From Paulinella micropora (lineage: Eukaryota; Cercozoa; Imbricatea; Euglyphida): a stretch of DNA of 64,000 bases. This document shows, one piece after another, positions 19,012 through 31,679 of the stretch. Position 1 is the stretch's first letter, and every line of letters starts with the position of its first letter. The position numbers were made by a program, and so were the translations under genes. The stretch is from NCBI GenBank assembly GCA_009731375.1, contig BJOX01000090.1, positions 967,379-1,031,378 of the forward strand, given 5' to 3'. Below the pieces are notes generated by a model that was not told where the DNA came from, made no database searches, and saw only the letters and a program-made list of their open reading frames with translations.

Positions 19012-19128
19012 GGGACACTAGGAAACACGATACATACTTCGACGTTAGGACACACGTCAGAAGATAAGCAAACTGGAACTAAGGTTGGAGCTGACGGAGG
19101 GGGACCAACAATGGGGACGAGTTAGGGG

Positions 19129-19740
19129 ATGGAATATAAGGTGGATGAGGATGCACGACAGTTCATAGAGGAGATGGGTGACGAGTGGAGTGAACGGGTG
19201 GAGGCAATTTTGCACACGGAACTGATAACGGGGGATAAAAGGTGGATGGCAATTAGGAAACTATGGGAGTTTAAATGGCGGTGGTTTAGAGAGCGGGAGG
19301 GTTTATGGAGACAATTCGCCAAGTCGGAGGAGGCGAGGAACCAATATATTTTTCTGGCCTTGTTGACGAAGGTGGGGGAGAAATGGGTAGCGGAAAGGGT
19401 ACATACGGCGTGGGCTTGCGCCACGGGGAAGGCAGCACATGCCAAGCAATAGTTACAAACTCTCCAAGGAAGAGGAGAGGACAGTTGGACACTGTTCGTC
19501 GAACCATTGCGGATGCGAGGAATAATCGAGAGGGTGGCAGCTGGCAACGATTGGGACAGTGAAGAGACACAGGAGTGGCTTAAACAGTTGCGAGAGGACA
19601 GAGGCCAGTGGACACAAAAGGAGAAAAAAGAGATGGCAGCAGAGAGACCAGACATGGGGCAGGGAAGAGATGCCACAAGCCACACTCAAATGGAGGAGAT
19701 GGCAGTGGATGAGGAGGTGGAAAGGGTGACAAGGAAATGA
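19129..19740 (+). pseudogene. Charged ORF B1, frame-broken (hypothetical)
   Basis: The first part (19129-19452) contains FAKSEEARNQY. After a break around 19452-19507 a second frame contains NDWDSEETQEW. Both motifs recur in the same order in B2 (FKESEEARGQY, NEWQSEETKEW), so B1 and B2 are tandem paralogues and B1 has suffered a frameshift. A fourth octamer, GACGTTAGGA, lies at 19041-19050. No known domain. Confidence 0.5.
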
Positions 19741-20429
19741 AGACGGCGAGGGAGGCGAGAAGGATGGTGGAAGACGAGGAGATAGAAGGAGAGTTGGTGG
19801 TGGAACAAGAGATAAAAGAGAACTCGGATCATGACTCGGGGAGTCAAGTGCTAGCACTGGCCCAGGTATGGGAACAGGGACAGGAACAGGCACAACGTCA
19901 GGAGGTGGAGGAGGCGAGATGGGAAATTATAAGGAGGAGGTGGGAGAAGCGAATGAGTACGATGCCGGCTGAAATGAGGGAGCCTTGTTGGAAACATTTC
20001 AAGGAATCAGAGGAGGCGCGGGGACAGTATGCACGAATTCAAGAAGTGGAAAGGAGACTGGGAGACACGATACAGGACGTTATTCTGTCGGTGGAAACTG
20101 CGCTTACGGGCACAAGAGCAGAGGCTAAGGCTTGGGAGGCCAAATGGCATGACGAACATCCTGCACAATGGAAACAGTTTGTCAGTTGGTTGAGGATGAG
20201 ATGGACGAAGGAACAGACACAGGGGAGTATAGAGGGCAATGAGTGGCAGTCGGAGGAGACGAAGGAATGGATGACGGCCTTGGGGACAAAAATGGAGATA
20301 AGACACATACAGGAGTTGGCAATGAGGTGGGAGAAGGAAGCGAAGAGGAGGAGGAGGAGACAACGGATGATGAGGACCGCGAAGGAAGCAGGGGATCTTG
20401 GGACCAACGGGAGACAGCGAAGGAGATGA
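19737..20429 (+). CDS. Charged ORF B2, paralogue of B1 (hypothetical)
   Basis: 230 codons, Glu/Arg/Trp-rich and probably helical. It carries FKESEEARGQY and NEWQSEETKEW, shared with B1. It starts at an ATG that overlaps the end of B1 by four bases. Its end overlaps the beginning of the Gag-like frame. It may encode a coiled-coil accessory or N-terminal Gag protein; no domain was recognised. Confidence 0.5.
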   Translation: MKTAREARRMVEDEEIEGELVVEQEIKENSDHDSGSQVLALAQVWEQGQEQAQRQEVEEARWEIIRRRWEKRMSTMPAEMREPCWKHFKESEEARGQYARIQEVERRLGDTIQDVILSVETALTGTRAEAKAWEAKWHDEHPAQWKQFVSWLRMRWTKEQTQGSIEGNEWQSEETKEWMTALGTKMEIRHIQELAMRWEKEAKRRRRRQRMMRTAKEAGDLGTNGRQRRR

Positions 20430-22815
20430 TGGAATGGATGGAAGAGTTAGCGGTGCTACCGATCATGTTTACGCCACTCAAGAAGGCGGGGCCCTCGCCT
20501 ATACGAGTGGACGAAGGGGAGGACAAGGCGGGGGCGGCGCCGGCGGCTCCTATGACGTATGCATTGAATCCTCCGATTATGTCCGACCACTTCCTCCAGA
20601 TGTTGCAGGCGAGCCCGACTGCTATCGAGATTTACTCACAGCTGAGCAGAAACTCGCTCAAAATTTAGATGGACGGACACGATGAAGGGGGGATTAAGGA
20701 CGACATCGACGCGTGGAACGAATGGGAGTTACGAGCAGGCAAGCCACACTGGGGGCCGGGGATCAAGACGGGAGTGTTGGCCAAAATGGCGGAGGCTTTG
20801 GTGGTGGCGGTGGGACACCACAGGGATCGGATTTCGTCGAAGGCGTTGACAGCTTATATGGTACGGCCTATAATGGACGAGGGGGAGGTCATAAACGAAG
20901 GAAAAGTGACGGCAATTCGACAGCAGGACATCAAAGTCACTGCGGCTTTCCACGATTGGAACAAGCGCATGATGCTCAATCCGGTTGATGACTTGGCGTC
21001 ATGGTTGGAAACGGCAAACGCGCAATGGGCGGACGAGGTGAGGAAGGAAGCGGGTTTCTTTACAGAAGTCATGAAGCAGTACAACGACGGCACGGACGCG
21101 ATGGGACACATCAAGGAACGAGGGGCGGCACTCAAGAAGCTCTTGGACAACGCGGTGAACGGGGCTGCTCTGATGGATGACGCGGTCCGCAAGGCGACGG
21201 TGACGGAACTGCGGATGTGGGTGTATCACCTATCGTTAGTGAGGGGATGTGTGGATGGTTGGTTAGCCTGGACTAGGCTTCGGCTGAAATTAATGGAGGA
21301 ACCGGAGGCGGCGTCACTGGAAAAGAAAAAGAAAAAGAAAAAGAAAAGAAAAAGAAGAAGAATAGTAAGAAGAAGAAAAGCGGCTCGGAAGGCTCGGAGT
21401 CAGATGAGGATTCAAAAGAGGAAGGATCGGAGGATGACGAGAAGAATCGCTCGGGTTGGGCGAGTAGTACAACCAGGAGTTCGGTCCAAGGATGGGAAAA
21501 AAGGGAAAAGATAATAAAAGAGTTGAAGGCAAATACTGAGCTGGCAAGGCAGGGGTACGACCAAATCGACCAAAGCCTAGGGGACGACAGGCGATATATA
21601 AATTTGCGGTACAGTTCAAGAAACAGCTGCGCGGGGCGCAGAGTGGCAACGATCTGGAATCCATTTGCTTCGTCGTGGCGGACGTCTCGGGAATTGCGGG
21701 TGCTAACTCGGGGTCGTCGAACCAGGCGACGTGGAAGGAAGACTTCGACAAGGAAGTCAAGGGCAATACGGAAAGATCGCACTGGCAGTACGTGGATGTG
21801 ATCCATTATGTCTTCGGCACGGTCTTTGGGTTTGTGGCACTCACCGATGCGGATGATGAATTGGAAACGGTTCGGGGAGTGATCCAGGATAAGGTCAGGG
21901 CCCGCGTGCCTCTACCGCCCTTATTCCAAGCAGTCATGGACGCGTGTCTGATCAACGACGAGCGGAAAGTGTACTAGCTAATCTTGGTGCATGGCTTATG
22001 GAGGGAACAGGCGACCAAGAACGTGGTAACGGAGATGCTGACCGCGGGCTTGAGACTGCCGACGCTACCCAACGAAAACAATGCTAAATGGCAGGGATGG
22101 CAAGGCAAAACCAACCCGGTGGCTTGGACGATGGATCACGAAGACGTCAAGGCAATAAAGACGCTGTTGATGGATCCAGCGATTCTGGCGAAGATGCCAA
22201 AGGCACCAATGCGGCNNNNNNNNNNNNNNNNNNNNNNNNNNNNNNNNNNNNNNNNNNNNNNNNNNNNNNNNNNNNNNNNNNNNNNNNNNNNNNNNNNNNN
22301 NNNNNNNNNNNNNNNNNNNNNNNNNNNNNNNNNNNNNNNNNNNNNNNNNNNNNNAAGGATCCGGACCAGACGTGATGGATCCGACCTTTTACACGAATGC
22401 GGCAAGGAATCGGGAGCTGAAGCCGGGCGAGGCAAGATATCCCCCGGACGACCGACTCAGCAATGCACCGGGAGTTCCGAAATATGAGCGACGGGCATTG
22501 AAGGAAAACAGCCATTGGCGCAAATCGTGTTACTGGCAAATTGGGATATGGTTCTTGCGCCTACGGGGCGAATGCTGCATACACGATGACGATACCCTGT
22601 ATCACGACAACATGAATAAAGTCTCGCGGGAGGAGCAGAACGCAGCTATACGGGAATTGAAGGAGGCAATTCGCCATGGCATGTGGCAGCTCGGGGGATT
22701 GGAAGACCTGTTCAACCGGGACCAACTGGACGAGTTGCAACGGTTCAACACCGCAAACATCCAGAAATACGGGTGGAAGCGGAAGGATCGAGGATCGTAC
22801 TTGTCAGCGGCATGA
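20243..22815 (+). pseudogene. gag: Degenerate Gag of element 2
   Basis: A frame opening at 20243 runs to 21514 with a single in-frame TAG at 20666-20668 followed directly by ATG. The Lys-rich stretch near 21320-21370 is followed by a frame change. A second block (21675-22215) is again crossed by one in-frame TAG (21975-21977), then a gap. A last block (22372-22815) contains SCYWQ and CCIHDDD, a decayed counterpart of the CCCH finger of element 1 Gag, followed by a charged helix. The general layout matches element 1, but direct sequence similarity is weak. Confidence 0.6.
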
Positions 22816-23394
22816 CTACGGCAACGAGGCGGCGGTGGCGGAGGACGTGGCGGTGATCGAGGAAGAGGTCGAGGGGGCACACAACGTTCGGCGGCAACAG
22901 GGCCGGGAATGGCATCAGAGGTACAGGAAAAGAGAGAGAAGGTGGAAGAAACGGGAGGAAAAGGGGGTGAAGGGAGCAAAGGAACAGGCAACAGTTTCCC
23001 GTATGTGCACCCGGATCGACGGCGGGTTTACCGGAGCGACAGGGAGCCGCGGGAGGGGGCACACCCACGCCATCGGGTAGGATAATATCCGTGGAGGAAA
23101 TGGAACAAAAACATGAACGGAAACATGGCATATTTGAATAGGAACGGACACCGAGGGAGGAAGAGGCGCGACCGCGACGGCGTGAGGATAAAGATGACAT
23201 CGTGATCACGGGGGAATGCAAAACAGGTGGGGAACATATCAACACGGAACATAAGGGTATGCGGCGGGATTTGATAGCTGATAGGGGAACGAAGACTGCA
23301 AGAACGCCTGCTGCTCCGGCGGGTAGATGGAGCGGGGTACGGCAGCCCGTTCAGGGGGGGGGGGGTGGCAAAGGAGAACGACAGTCCATAGATC

Positions 23395-26300
23395 TGACTG
23401 GGGAATGACCAGGAAACGGATGAGAGCAGCAGAGAGGGAGAGAGAGGGCAGGGCACACGACAAACGGCAGAAGGCAGAGGAGCGGACTCGTGGGGAGGGA
23501 ACGGGGGAAAAACAGGGAAGAACAGAGGATAAGGATAACGGAGCTAAAGACGATAAGGGCGATAAGGGGGCTCAGGGGGAAATAGGGAGTAAGGAGGATA
23601 AGGGAGAGAGGCGGGAAATAGGGGATCAGAGGAGAGAGAACATAGATAAGGCTATGGACCAGGGGTCGGAAGGAAAAATGGGACTCAATGGAGGGGATGA
23701 GGGGAAAGAACGGGAGCGGAACCGACTTATCCTCCAGACATACCAAAAGATCGCGGAACGCGCGGATTCAATGAGTCCTAGGAGAATGGTTAATTCAATT
23801 AAAAGAGCTGATTTCCCTTTAGCCTACACGAAGGTGGAAATTGTCGAGTTGGGCGGGTATGAGGTCATTGGTAATGACACGATGGCTGCGATCAGTGTCA
23901 TGGGAGGAGTTTTCAGGACAAGTATGGGTGACAACAGTGGTATCGGCAGGCACTGCGACGCACGCAGGAATGGGTGAGTGGAGTGTCGGGATCGACACCG
24001 ATCACGGGCACGATGTTGCTGAATTTCGGCTCCTTGACGGCTCGGTCTATATTCACAAGTTTTGGTTGGTACCAGCATACACGGGGGGCTTGTTGTGGAG
24101 CTTGGACGCGCTCAGACGAATGCGCACGTCCATTGATTGTGCGGGGTATACGGTGCGATATGGAGCGGACGAAAACGCACCTGTATACAAGATGGTGCAC
24201 TTGTCGACAGATGACCACTCTCAAGGCAATGAGGGGGAATGGACGGCTGGTAGTTTTGCGGCCGTGAAGGTCGTAATGTCGGAAGAGGCAGCGGCTGACG
24301 AGGCGGCATGCGAGGTTTTTGCGGTGGGGGACCCCAAGGAAACGGAGGAGGAGAGTGAATCGGAGGACTAATGGACGCCAAATCAGATAGTGGCATTGTA
24401 CGACATGCGGCTGGAACACTTGAGAGAACAACGGAGATTGGCCACGGACGGTTTCCCGTACACAGCCGTAATTTGGGGGATCAACACAAAGAAATGGATG
24501 GCAGGACGTTGCCAATGGCACAGTACGTGGTATGTAACGTGGCAAAGCCGAGTCAGGCGAAGACGGGAATTATCGAGTTCTTCAAGGATAAGTGGGGGGA
24601 CGATCCCATCATGGTCGACTTGGTGGCGGGAATCAAGAAGGCGCTGAAGAATCGGATTTCCCTTGGCCCAGGGGATTTCACGATAGTGCTTCCGGTGGGT
24701 AGACGAACGGAAATGTGGTGGTACGATATCGAGGATTTCTTGGTTCAGGATCCGATACCTATACCGAACCGGACGCAGAAGCTCGTTATAGCGTGTCGTT
24801 TGGGTTCGAGAAAAGCGGCGAGGAAATACCGGGAGGAACTCCTTACACGGGATTTGGCCGCAATCCGAGATGAAGCGTTTACTCATATTTCAGGGTACAC
24901 ATGCGATACAATACGCGATGATGATCGATCAGTTGGCCAGATATGCGGATCAGGAGAGGCAAACGCCTAACCTGTACCGGTCTAGGGAAGGGATCGAGGA
25001 GGAGGGCGAGGATGCTACGGTGGACGACATAGCGGGCAAGGCGACGGACGAACAAATCAAGGAGGAAACGGATAAGGCTCGGGCGGCCTTGCGGAAACAG
25101 GCAAAACAGTGCCAGGAAAGTGAAAAGTCTAAGGAGGACGTCTTGGCGATGATAGATCAACACATGGAAGTGTTTGGGCCGTTGGACGGAGGGAGGTTCG
25201 GTCAAGCATCACACGGCAAGGTTCTATAGGGAGATGGGACAGGAGGTACCAGGAATAGGACGGCCTTCTCGACTCAGCTATCATGAGGATAGAACTGTCA
25301 GGGAGATGACGGCGGAATTGTTGGAAAGGGGCTGATAGAGGAGTGGTTGTCAGAATACTCCTCGCCGGTGCGGATGGCGCCGAAGCCAGATGGCACATTG
25401 CGGATGTGCATAAACTACTGGAAGATCAATCAGATCATAAAGAAGATCGAAACGCCGGTCCCGAATGTGCGACGAGGGGTGGAAGTATTACGGAAGGCGA
25501 AAATATATTCCACTCTGGACCTGAAAAGCGGGTTTTGGCAAATTCCATTGGCGGAGGAAAGTCGATACCTCACGGCGTTTATGGTGGGCATGACGACTTA
25601 CGTCTGGAAGGTTTTGCCGATGGGGCTCAAGGTGGCTCCAGGGATTTCCAAAAGGCGATGACCGAGATGTTGGGAAGCAAGTTTCGGGACGAGGAATTTG
25701 CCTTCAAACATGGTGACACGTCAACGTATGCCTTTGCGTACTTGGATGATGTCATTATATACTCTAACTCGGTGGAAGAGCATATGGAACTCTAACGCGG
25801 ATTAAGGCGTTCGGTTTCCGGCTTAATGCCAAGAAGTGCCACTTCATGCAGAAACGGATTCAATATTTGGGATACGATATTGAGAACGGAACATGCACAA
25901 TCGCAGCTAAGAAACGAGAGGCACTGGCGGACATGCCAATACCGCAGAACAAATCCGATCTACATTCGTTCGTGTCGTTAGCACAGTATTACGGGGAGTT
26001 TATCCCAAACTTCGCCGACCGGGCGGAGCCCATACGGAAACACATGAAGGAATTCAAAGGGGATTGGGCGAACACGAACGAGTGGGGAGAGAAGGTCTTG
26101 GAAGCGATAAAGGATTTGCGGGAGACGATTCTGAAGGATCCGTTGACGGAAGATGGAACGGTTCTGAGGCTGCCGGACTTTGAGGCACCCTTTATTCTGG
26201 ATACGGACGCGTCGGCCTACGCGATAGGAGGAGTGCTTCAGCAAGCGGACGAAAAGGGGCGATTGCGACCGGTAATGTTCCTTAGTCGACGTATGTCGGG

Positions 26301-29300
26301 TGCGGAAAGGCAATAGTATTACTGCACCAGACAACGGGAGGCATTGGCTATTGTCTGGGGCTTCCAGCGGCTGCGGGAATATCTATGGGGGGGCGAAGGA
26401 AACGAGAGTGAGAACGAATCACAACAACCTGCGATGGTTGATGTCGCAGGACCACACGGGACGGTTAGCGCGGTGGCAACAGGAGAGAGTTGTCAGAATA
26501 CGACTTCCAGATAGAGTGCATCAAGGGCAAGGATAACTTTTTGGCTGATCACCAGTCACGGTCTGGGGGTACGGCAGAGGATGGGGGATCACGGGGAAAG
26601 ACGGGGGCGGAACAACGACAACACCAGGCGCCAGAGGTGTTCACGGTTAAACCGATATGGGATGGGGAGAAGCGGAAAGGGATGAACCTGACGCGATTTA
26701 GGTTCACCACGGCGGCGGCAGTCTTGACAGTATGGGGATTCATGGACTTGGAACAGATAGAGCGGGAACCGGATTTTGAAGACCAGAAGCCGATGAACGG
26801 TATGATATACGCGGAAGAGGTGTCGGCAGCGTACAAGTTTCGTACGTCGGGGGGAGGAGAAAAACAGGAACATGAGAGGGACCTCAGGTTGTATGAGGCG
26901 GCTAGTAAGGCACCACGAGAGTGTTGTTGGGAGCACGAGGACCAATGCGCGAAGGACAGTCTCGAAGAATACGAGTGGGACGCGGCGTTGCACGCTGAAA
27001 GAGAGGCGGAGGAGATGGAAACGCCAAGGTTTCCATGGCGGCAGTTGCCAATGGTCGGCAATGTAGTGGTCGGTCCTAAGGCAGAAGGGGAACCACTGTT
27101 GCCGGAACAGGAGGGCGTGACGGTGTTGGAGAAGACGCATCCCAGCCGGGTGGCTTTGGACTTGGAAACGGATACGCAAATCAAGTTTGCCTCGGTGGAC
27201 AAGTTTCGGAGTCTGACGAGCGAGGCGAAGGAATTCAAGGCACTGATTCAACACGTGTTGAACCCGACACCGGAAACGCGTACTGAGGCGGTGAAGCGGC
27301 AGATGAAGACGCACACGTATTCGGATGGGCTGATCTGGTATATGGGAACGGACGGCAGACACAAGGAAAACCCGGAAAGGTGGACGGTATGCGTACCACC
27401 GGCATTATGGCATGCGATTATGATCGGGGTACATAACTGTCCCATACAGAGTCATCCAGGATTGGAAAGGATGAAGTGGTCGCTGACGAGGAAGTTCTAC
27501 TGGGGACGTATGAATAAGGATGTGGAACGATTCATCAACGGCTGCGCGCCGTGCCAGAGAGCAAAGACGCCATATGACGCAACCAAGGGTCTGCTGGGGC
27601 AATACGAGGTCACGAGCGACATTTTCGAGACGATCCACATCGACTATGTGGGCCCTCTACCGAAAGCGGGCGACGGGGGTTCAAGTACATACTTACGGCC
27701 ATTGACAGGGCATCGAATTACGTGATCACGGTACCCACTAAGGACGAGACCAAGGAAACGACCGCTAAGGCTCTGATCGACCACGTTTTCTGCAGGATCG
27801 GAGTTACAAGGAAGATCATATCCGACAGAGGGAGTTCGTTCATCAACTGGCTCTCGAACGAACTCAGTGCATATTTTGGGTTCCAATGGAACTACGTTAC
27901 GGCATACAATCCAATGGAAAACGGGAAAATTGAACGGATGCACAAGACGATGAAGGCATCCTTGAAAATCTATTGCCAGAACAACCAGAAGATTCGGCCG
28001 GAGACGGTGCAGGCTTTTACGTTTGTGGTTAATAACTTGGGCTCCTCGTCTTTGGGAGGAAGCGTCCGGCTTTGCCCGAATCAACTAGTACATGGAAGGG
28101 TGTTGAACACACCTACGGATCGCTTCAAGGGCACAGCTTTATATGACCCGACGGAATTGATGGCATGCCGCCTGCGGGCAATAGCGGAGGCTGAACACAT
28201 CGTCCGGAAGCAGCGCGAGGCTGCTATGAGGAGGAAGGACGACAAGGGGCAGCAAAAGTTCCGACATGTGGAATTCAACGTGGGACACGGTCTTGTTATA
28301 CGTCCCGAGCATCCCAGTGGGTGTGTCGGCGAAGTTGTACGAAAGGTGGCAGGGGCCGTATCAGGTGGTCCAGCAAACTGCGGCATACAACTACAAAATC
28401 CGCCATCAGCGAACGGCAAAGAGCAGATCGTGCATGTACGACGGCTGGTCAAGTTCTCACCGTTCCTATTGGATTACGAGACGGATGCGCAGGCACTGGC
28501 AACCCGACACCTTTGCTTACTCGTTCGCAGCGGGCGGAGGAGTTGGCGAGGTTGAGGGACCAGCTTCTGTATGAACCGGAAGAGGAGGAGAAACAAATAT
28601 TGCGGGATGCAATTACGGAGCTGGAAAAAGGCTCTCACGAACGAGCATCCAGGAGACAGCGCCAGGAAGGCGAGGGCACCAACGGCAAGGAGGAAACTCA
28701 GGAGCGGAAGGAGGAGCCGGGGGGCTCGGAGGGAGTGCTGTGACTGGAGGAGAGGAAGGTGGAGAAGGAGCAGCAGCGGGCACAGGCGGCCCGACCAAGA
28801 TAGATAAAATCCGCTGGAGAGTCGGCAAGTATTATTTGATGCGACCTGCGGATAGAGAGGTCTCGGATGATATGCTGGATGACTTTTATGTCATGCGAAT
28901 ATTGAGGGTCGGAGGACGTACGAGGCCCAAAGCGGCGGTGGGCATTGCCCCAGTAATGCAGTTCTGGAGGAGCGTGATGGGACTAACATGGAAAAGGACC
29001 GTCGGTTCAGTCCAGTTTTTCTGGAGAACTGGGGGCAGAAACGGGAGACTTGGAATGTCAGCATCCAGTTGGATGACAAGGACCACACGCCCTATACGGT
29101 GCAATCACGACCTAGGGAGGTCTTGGACATACCTTTTGACCTCACGGACGAGCGGCGAATCCCCACGTTCATCTGGGATGAGGTGGAGGAGAGAGGCTGG
29201 CCCTTTGAGATTATCGGGGCACCACCGGCGCAGGTGGGATCGAGGGGAAGGAAGCGTCCCTCGGGGACGGAGCGGAGGACGAGGAGGGGAAGGAGATGAG
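23395..29300 (+). pseudogene. pol: Degenerate Pol of element 2
   Basis: Pieces in several frames, in Gypsy order: protease with GNDTMAAISV near 23870-23900 (frame break near 23930); the WGDDP block conserved with element 1 near 24596-24900; RT from about 25340 with FWQIPL, VLPMGLK and YLDDVIIYSN (25740-25765), broken near 25640 and 25795; RNase H with DTDASAYAIGG near 26200 and an in-frame TAG near 26315; integrase zinc region (HNCPIQSHPG, CAPCQ) near 27430-27560; catalytic HIDY near 27640, SDRGSSF near 27825 and NGKIER near 27920; a WQGPYQ module near 28350; and a C-terminal domain 28740-29299 with YYLMRPA. At least six frame breaks make it non-functional as assembled. Confidence 0.88.
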
Positions 29301-29350
29301 AGAGAGAAAGAGAAAGAAAGGAAGAGAGAGACGAGAAATGAGTGAAAAAG

Positions 29351-30018
29351 AGAAGAATGAAAAGATAAGATGACGGGAAATTATGGGCTACACACAGGGA
29401 CCACGATACTAAACGTGTACTTTCATGTGCTGGTTGAAAGCAACGCATGAAAAATACACGACAACCATCTCTAACTGCCCTTTGGCTTACTGGATTTTCC
29501 GCGCAGGGCGCGATGATGGATAATCTTATCTCGCGCGGGGCGCGACGATACAATGCTTTTTGCGCGCAGGGACGCGACGACGGGCCTATGAGCCTTTGGA
29601 GGATAATATTTTAACCCGCCGGGGAGCGAGGTCGATGACGTTGACGGACTGATCACCCTCACGCTCGCTTATTGATATTCACCCTCAGCCTGCGGTGGCT
29701 TGACAAAGGGTAAGCGTACGGGGTACGAACGGGGAAAAGATGACGGGAAAGACTGAAAAGATGAAGAGAAAGATGAAGAATGAGGAAGAAGAGGAGAGTG
29801 GAGGGGGTAATACAAATACACCCACAGGTACCGCGGAATGGCAACGGGCCCATATGGCAAGCAAGGCCACTGTACACTCGGAATGTGTCACTCATGGAAT
29901 CTATTCCTATTTTGCCGCGCAGGGACCCGAAGATGGCGGAATGCTGACCGGAAGACATTTACCGCTCGGCATGTGGATCGGGATATGTATATGTATGCGC
30001 GGATAGCAACACGGGCAC
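29351..30018. other. Unassigned stretch with GCGC-rich short repeats
   Basis: No gene recognised. Three copies of a motif like GCGCAGGGCGCGATGATG occur between 29500 and 29582. Confidence 0.5.
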
Positions 30019-30078
30019 GGGGGGGGGGGGGGGGGGGCNNNNNNNNNNGGGGGGGGGGGGGGGAAACGGGGGGAAGGG

Positions 30079-30112
<34 letters not shown>
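30019..30112. repeat. Poly-G tract with assembly gap
   Basis: Long G runs flank a 10-base gap (30039-30048). The plus strand could form G-quadruplexes. 30113-30480 following is GATAGTA-like, G-rich degenerate repeat. Confidence 0.85.
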
Positions 30113-30114
<2 letters not shown>

Positions 30115-30529
30115 AAGATTATAGGACGGATAGTAGTAGAATGGAATAGCTTATAGGTTGGATAGACCATAGGACGGATAGTAATGGAATTGGATAGATT
30201 ATAGGTTGGATAGTGATAGGTATGGATAGTGTATAGGGGGGATAAGGGAAGTACCGACAAGGGGACGATACGGGACAAAAACGGGACGACCTTGGGGACA
30301 GGGGGGCAAAAGGGGGGTAACAAATGGGGGTATGGGATGGATAGACTGGTAGGTCTATAAGGGGTACTCGGGGTCGTTTCAAGCATGGAGTGATAGCGCC
30401 GAGGGGACGGCGATGGGGGGTATCAGATGCTTGGCGGGGGGCCTCAACGACGTCTTAAGTCACTCCTGGGCTACACGCCGGGACTACAGCGTCACCTGGG
30501 ACCTTAATTTGGTAAAAGGTTTTACGCTT

Positions 30530-30705
30530 CGTGGCAATTTCGACGTTCGAGTGGAAGTGGATGGATCGATCGAATTCCCACTAGTTTCGTGGCAATTTTC
30601 GACGTTCGAGTGGAGGTGGATGGATTGATCAAACTCCCACTAGTTTCGTTGCAATTTTCGACGTTCGAGTGAAGGTGGATGGATTGATCAAATTACCACT
30701 AGTTT
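30530..30705. repeat. 59-bp tandem repeat, three copies
   Basis: Units 30530-30587, 30588-30646 and 30647-30705 share GACGTTCGAGTG, GGATTGATC and CCACTAGTTTCG. They differ by a few substitutions and one-base indels. Confidence 0.92.
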
Positions 30706-30708
30706 CGA

Positions 30709-31269
30709 GTGTATGAGTGTGTGAGTATGTATGTATGTATGTATGTATATGTATGTATATGTATGTTTATGTATGTATGTATGTATGTATGTGTGTATGT
30801 TTATGTATGTGTGTATGTATGTATGCATGTATGTATGCATGTATGTATGTACATATGTATGCAAGTATGTATGTATGTAACATATATATGTATGTACATG
30901 TGTATAAATTTTTATGTATTTTTATGCATGTATGAATGTATGTATGTATGTATGTATGTATGCATGTATGTATGTATGCATGTATGAGAGATCTTGTATG
31001 TATGTATGTATATGTATGTATATGTATGTTTATGTATGTATGTATGTATGTATGTATGTATGTGTGTATGTTTATGTATGTGTGTATGTATGTGTGTATG
31101 TGTGTATGTATGTATGTGATGTATGTATGTGATGTATGTATGTATGTATGTATGTATGTACATATGTGATGTATGTATGTATGTGATGTATGTATGTATG
31201 TATTTTATGTACGTATGTACATATGTATGTATGTATGTATGTATGTATGTGTGTATGTATGTGTGTGCA

Positions 31270-31309
<40 letters not shown>

Positions 31310-31620
31310 CATCTATCATCTATCTATCCATCTATCGATCTATCTATCTATTTTTTTTTGTAATTATTTTTCTACGTATGTATGTATGTATGTATGTATG
31401 TTTGTATGTATGTATGTGCATACATGTAAGTATATATGTAAGCATGTCAGCATATATGTATGTATGTATCTATGTATGTATGTATGTATATATGTATGTA
31501 TGTTTCATGGAACATACATACATATATAATGTAAGTACATGTACGTATTTACAAGTATGTATGTTTTTACAAGTATGTATGTATCTATGTGTGTATGCAT
31601 GTATGTATGTATGTATAAAT
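30709..31620. repeat. ATGT and TATC microsatellites
   Basis: ATGT repeats with many variants, a TATC block at 31270-31350, then ATGT again. Open frames made of Met, Tyr, Val and Cys are repeat artefacts. Confidence 0.95.
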
Positions 31621-31679
31621 GCACTTCACTACTGCTTACTGACATACATAGTATTATTAATTTTAATATAATATATACA

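Larger units (their letters stand above)
17930..29350 (+). mobile_element. Element 2: decayed Ty3/Gypsy relative of element 1
   Basis: A plus-strand Gag-to-integrase order is recognisable through many frame breaks and in-frame stops. It shares with element 1 the NDTMA protease motif, the block between protease and RT, the integrase and the C-terminal YYLMRPA domain, but is far too diverged to be a recent copy. No LTR pair was found, so both ends are approximate. It also differs by carrying four charged ORFs ahead of Gag. A gap at 22216-22354 interrupts Gag. Confidence 0.85.

Noticed and set aside
16779-30700. LTR pair for element 2
   Set aside because: I compared the flanks by eye and found no convincing direct repeat; the element ends are therefore left approximate.
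30709-31671. Met/Tyr/Val/Cys-rich open frames
   Set aside because: Produced by ATGT repeats; no unique sequence or domain.
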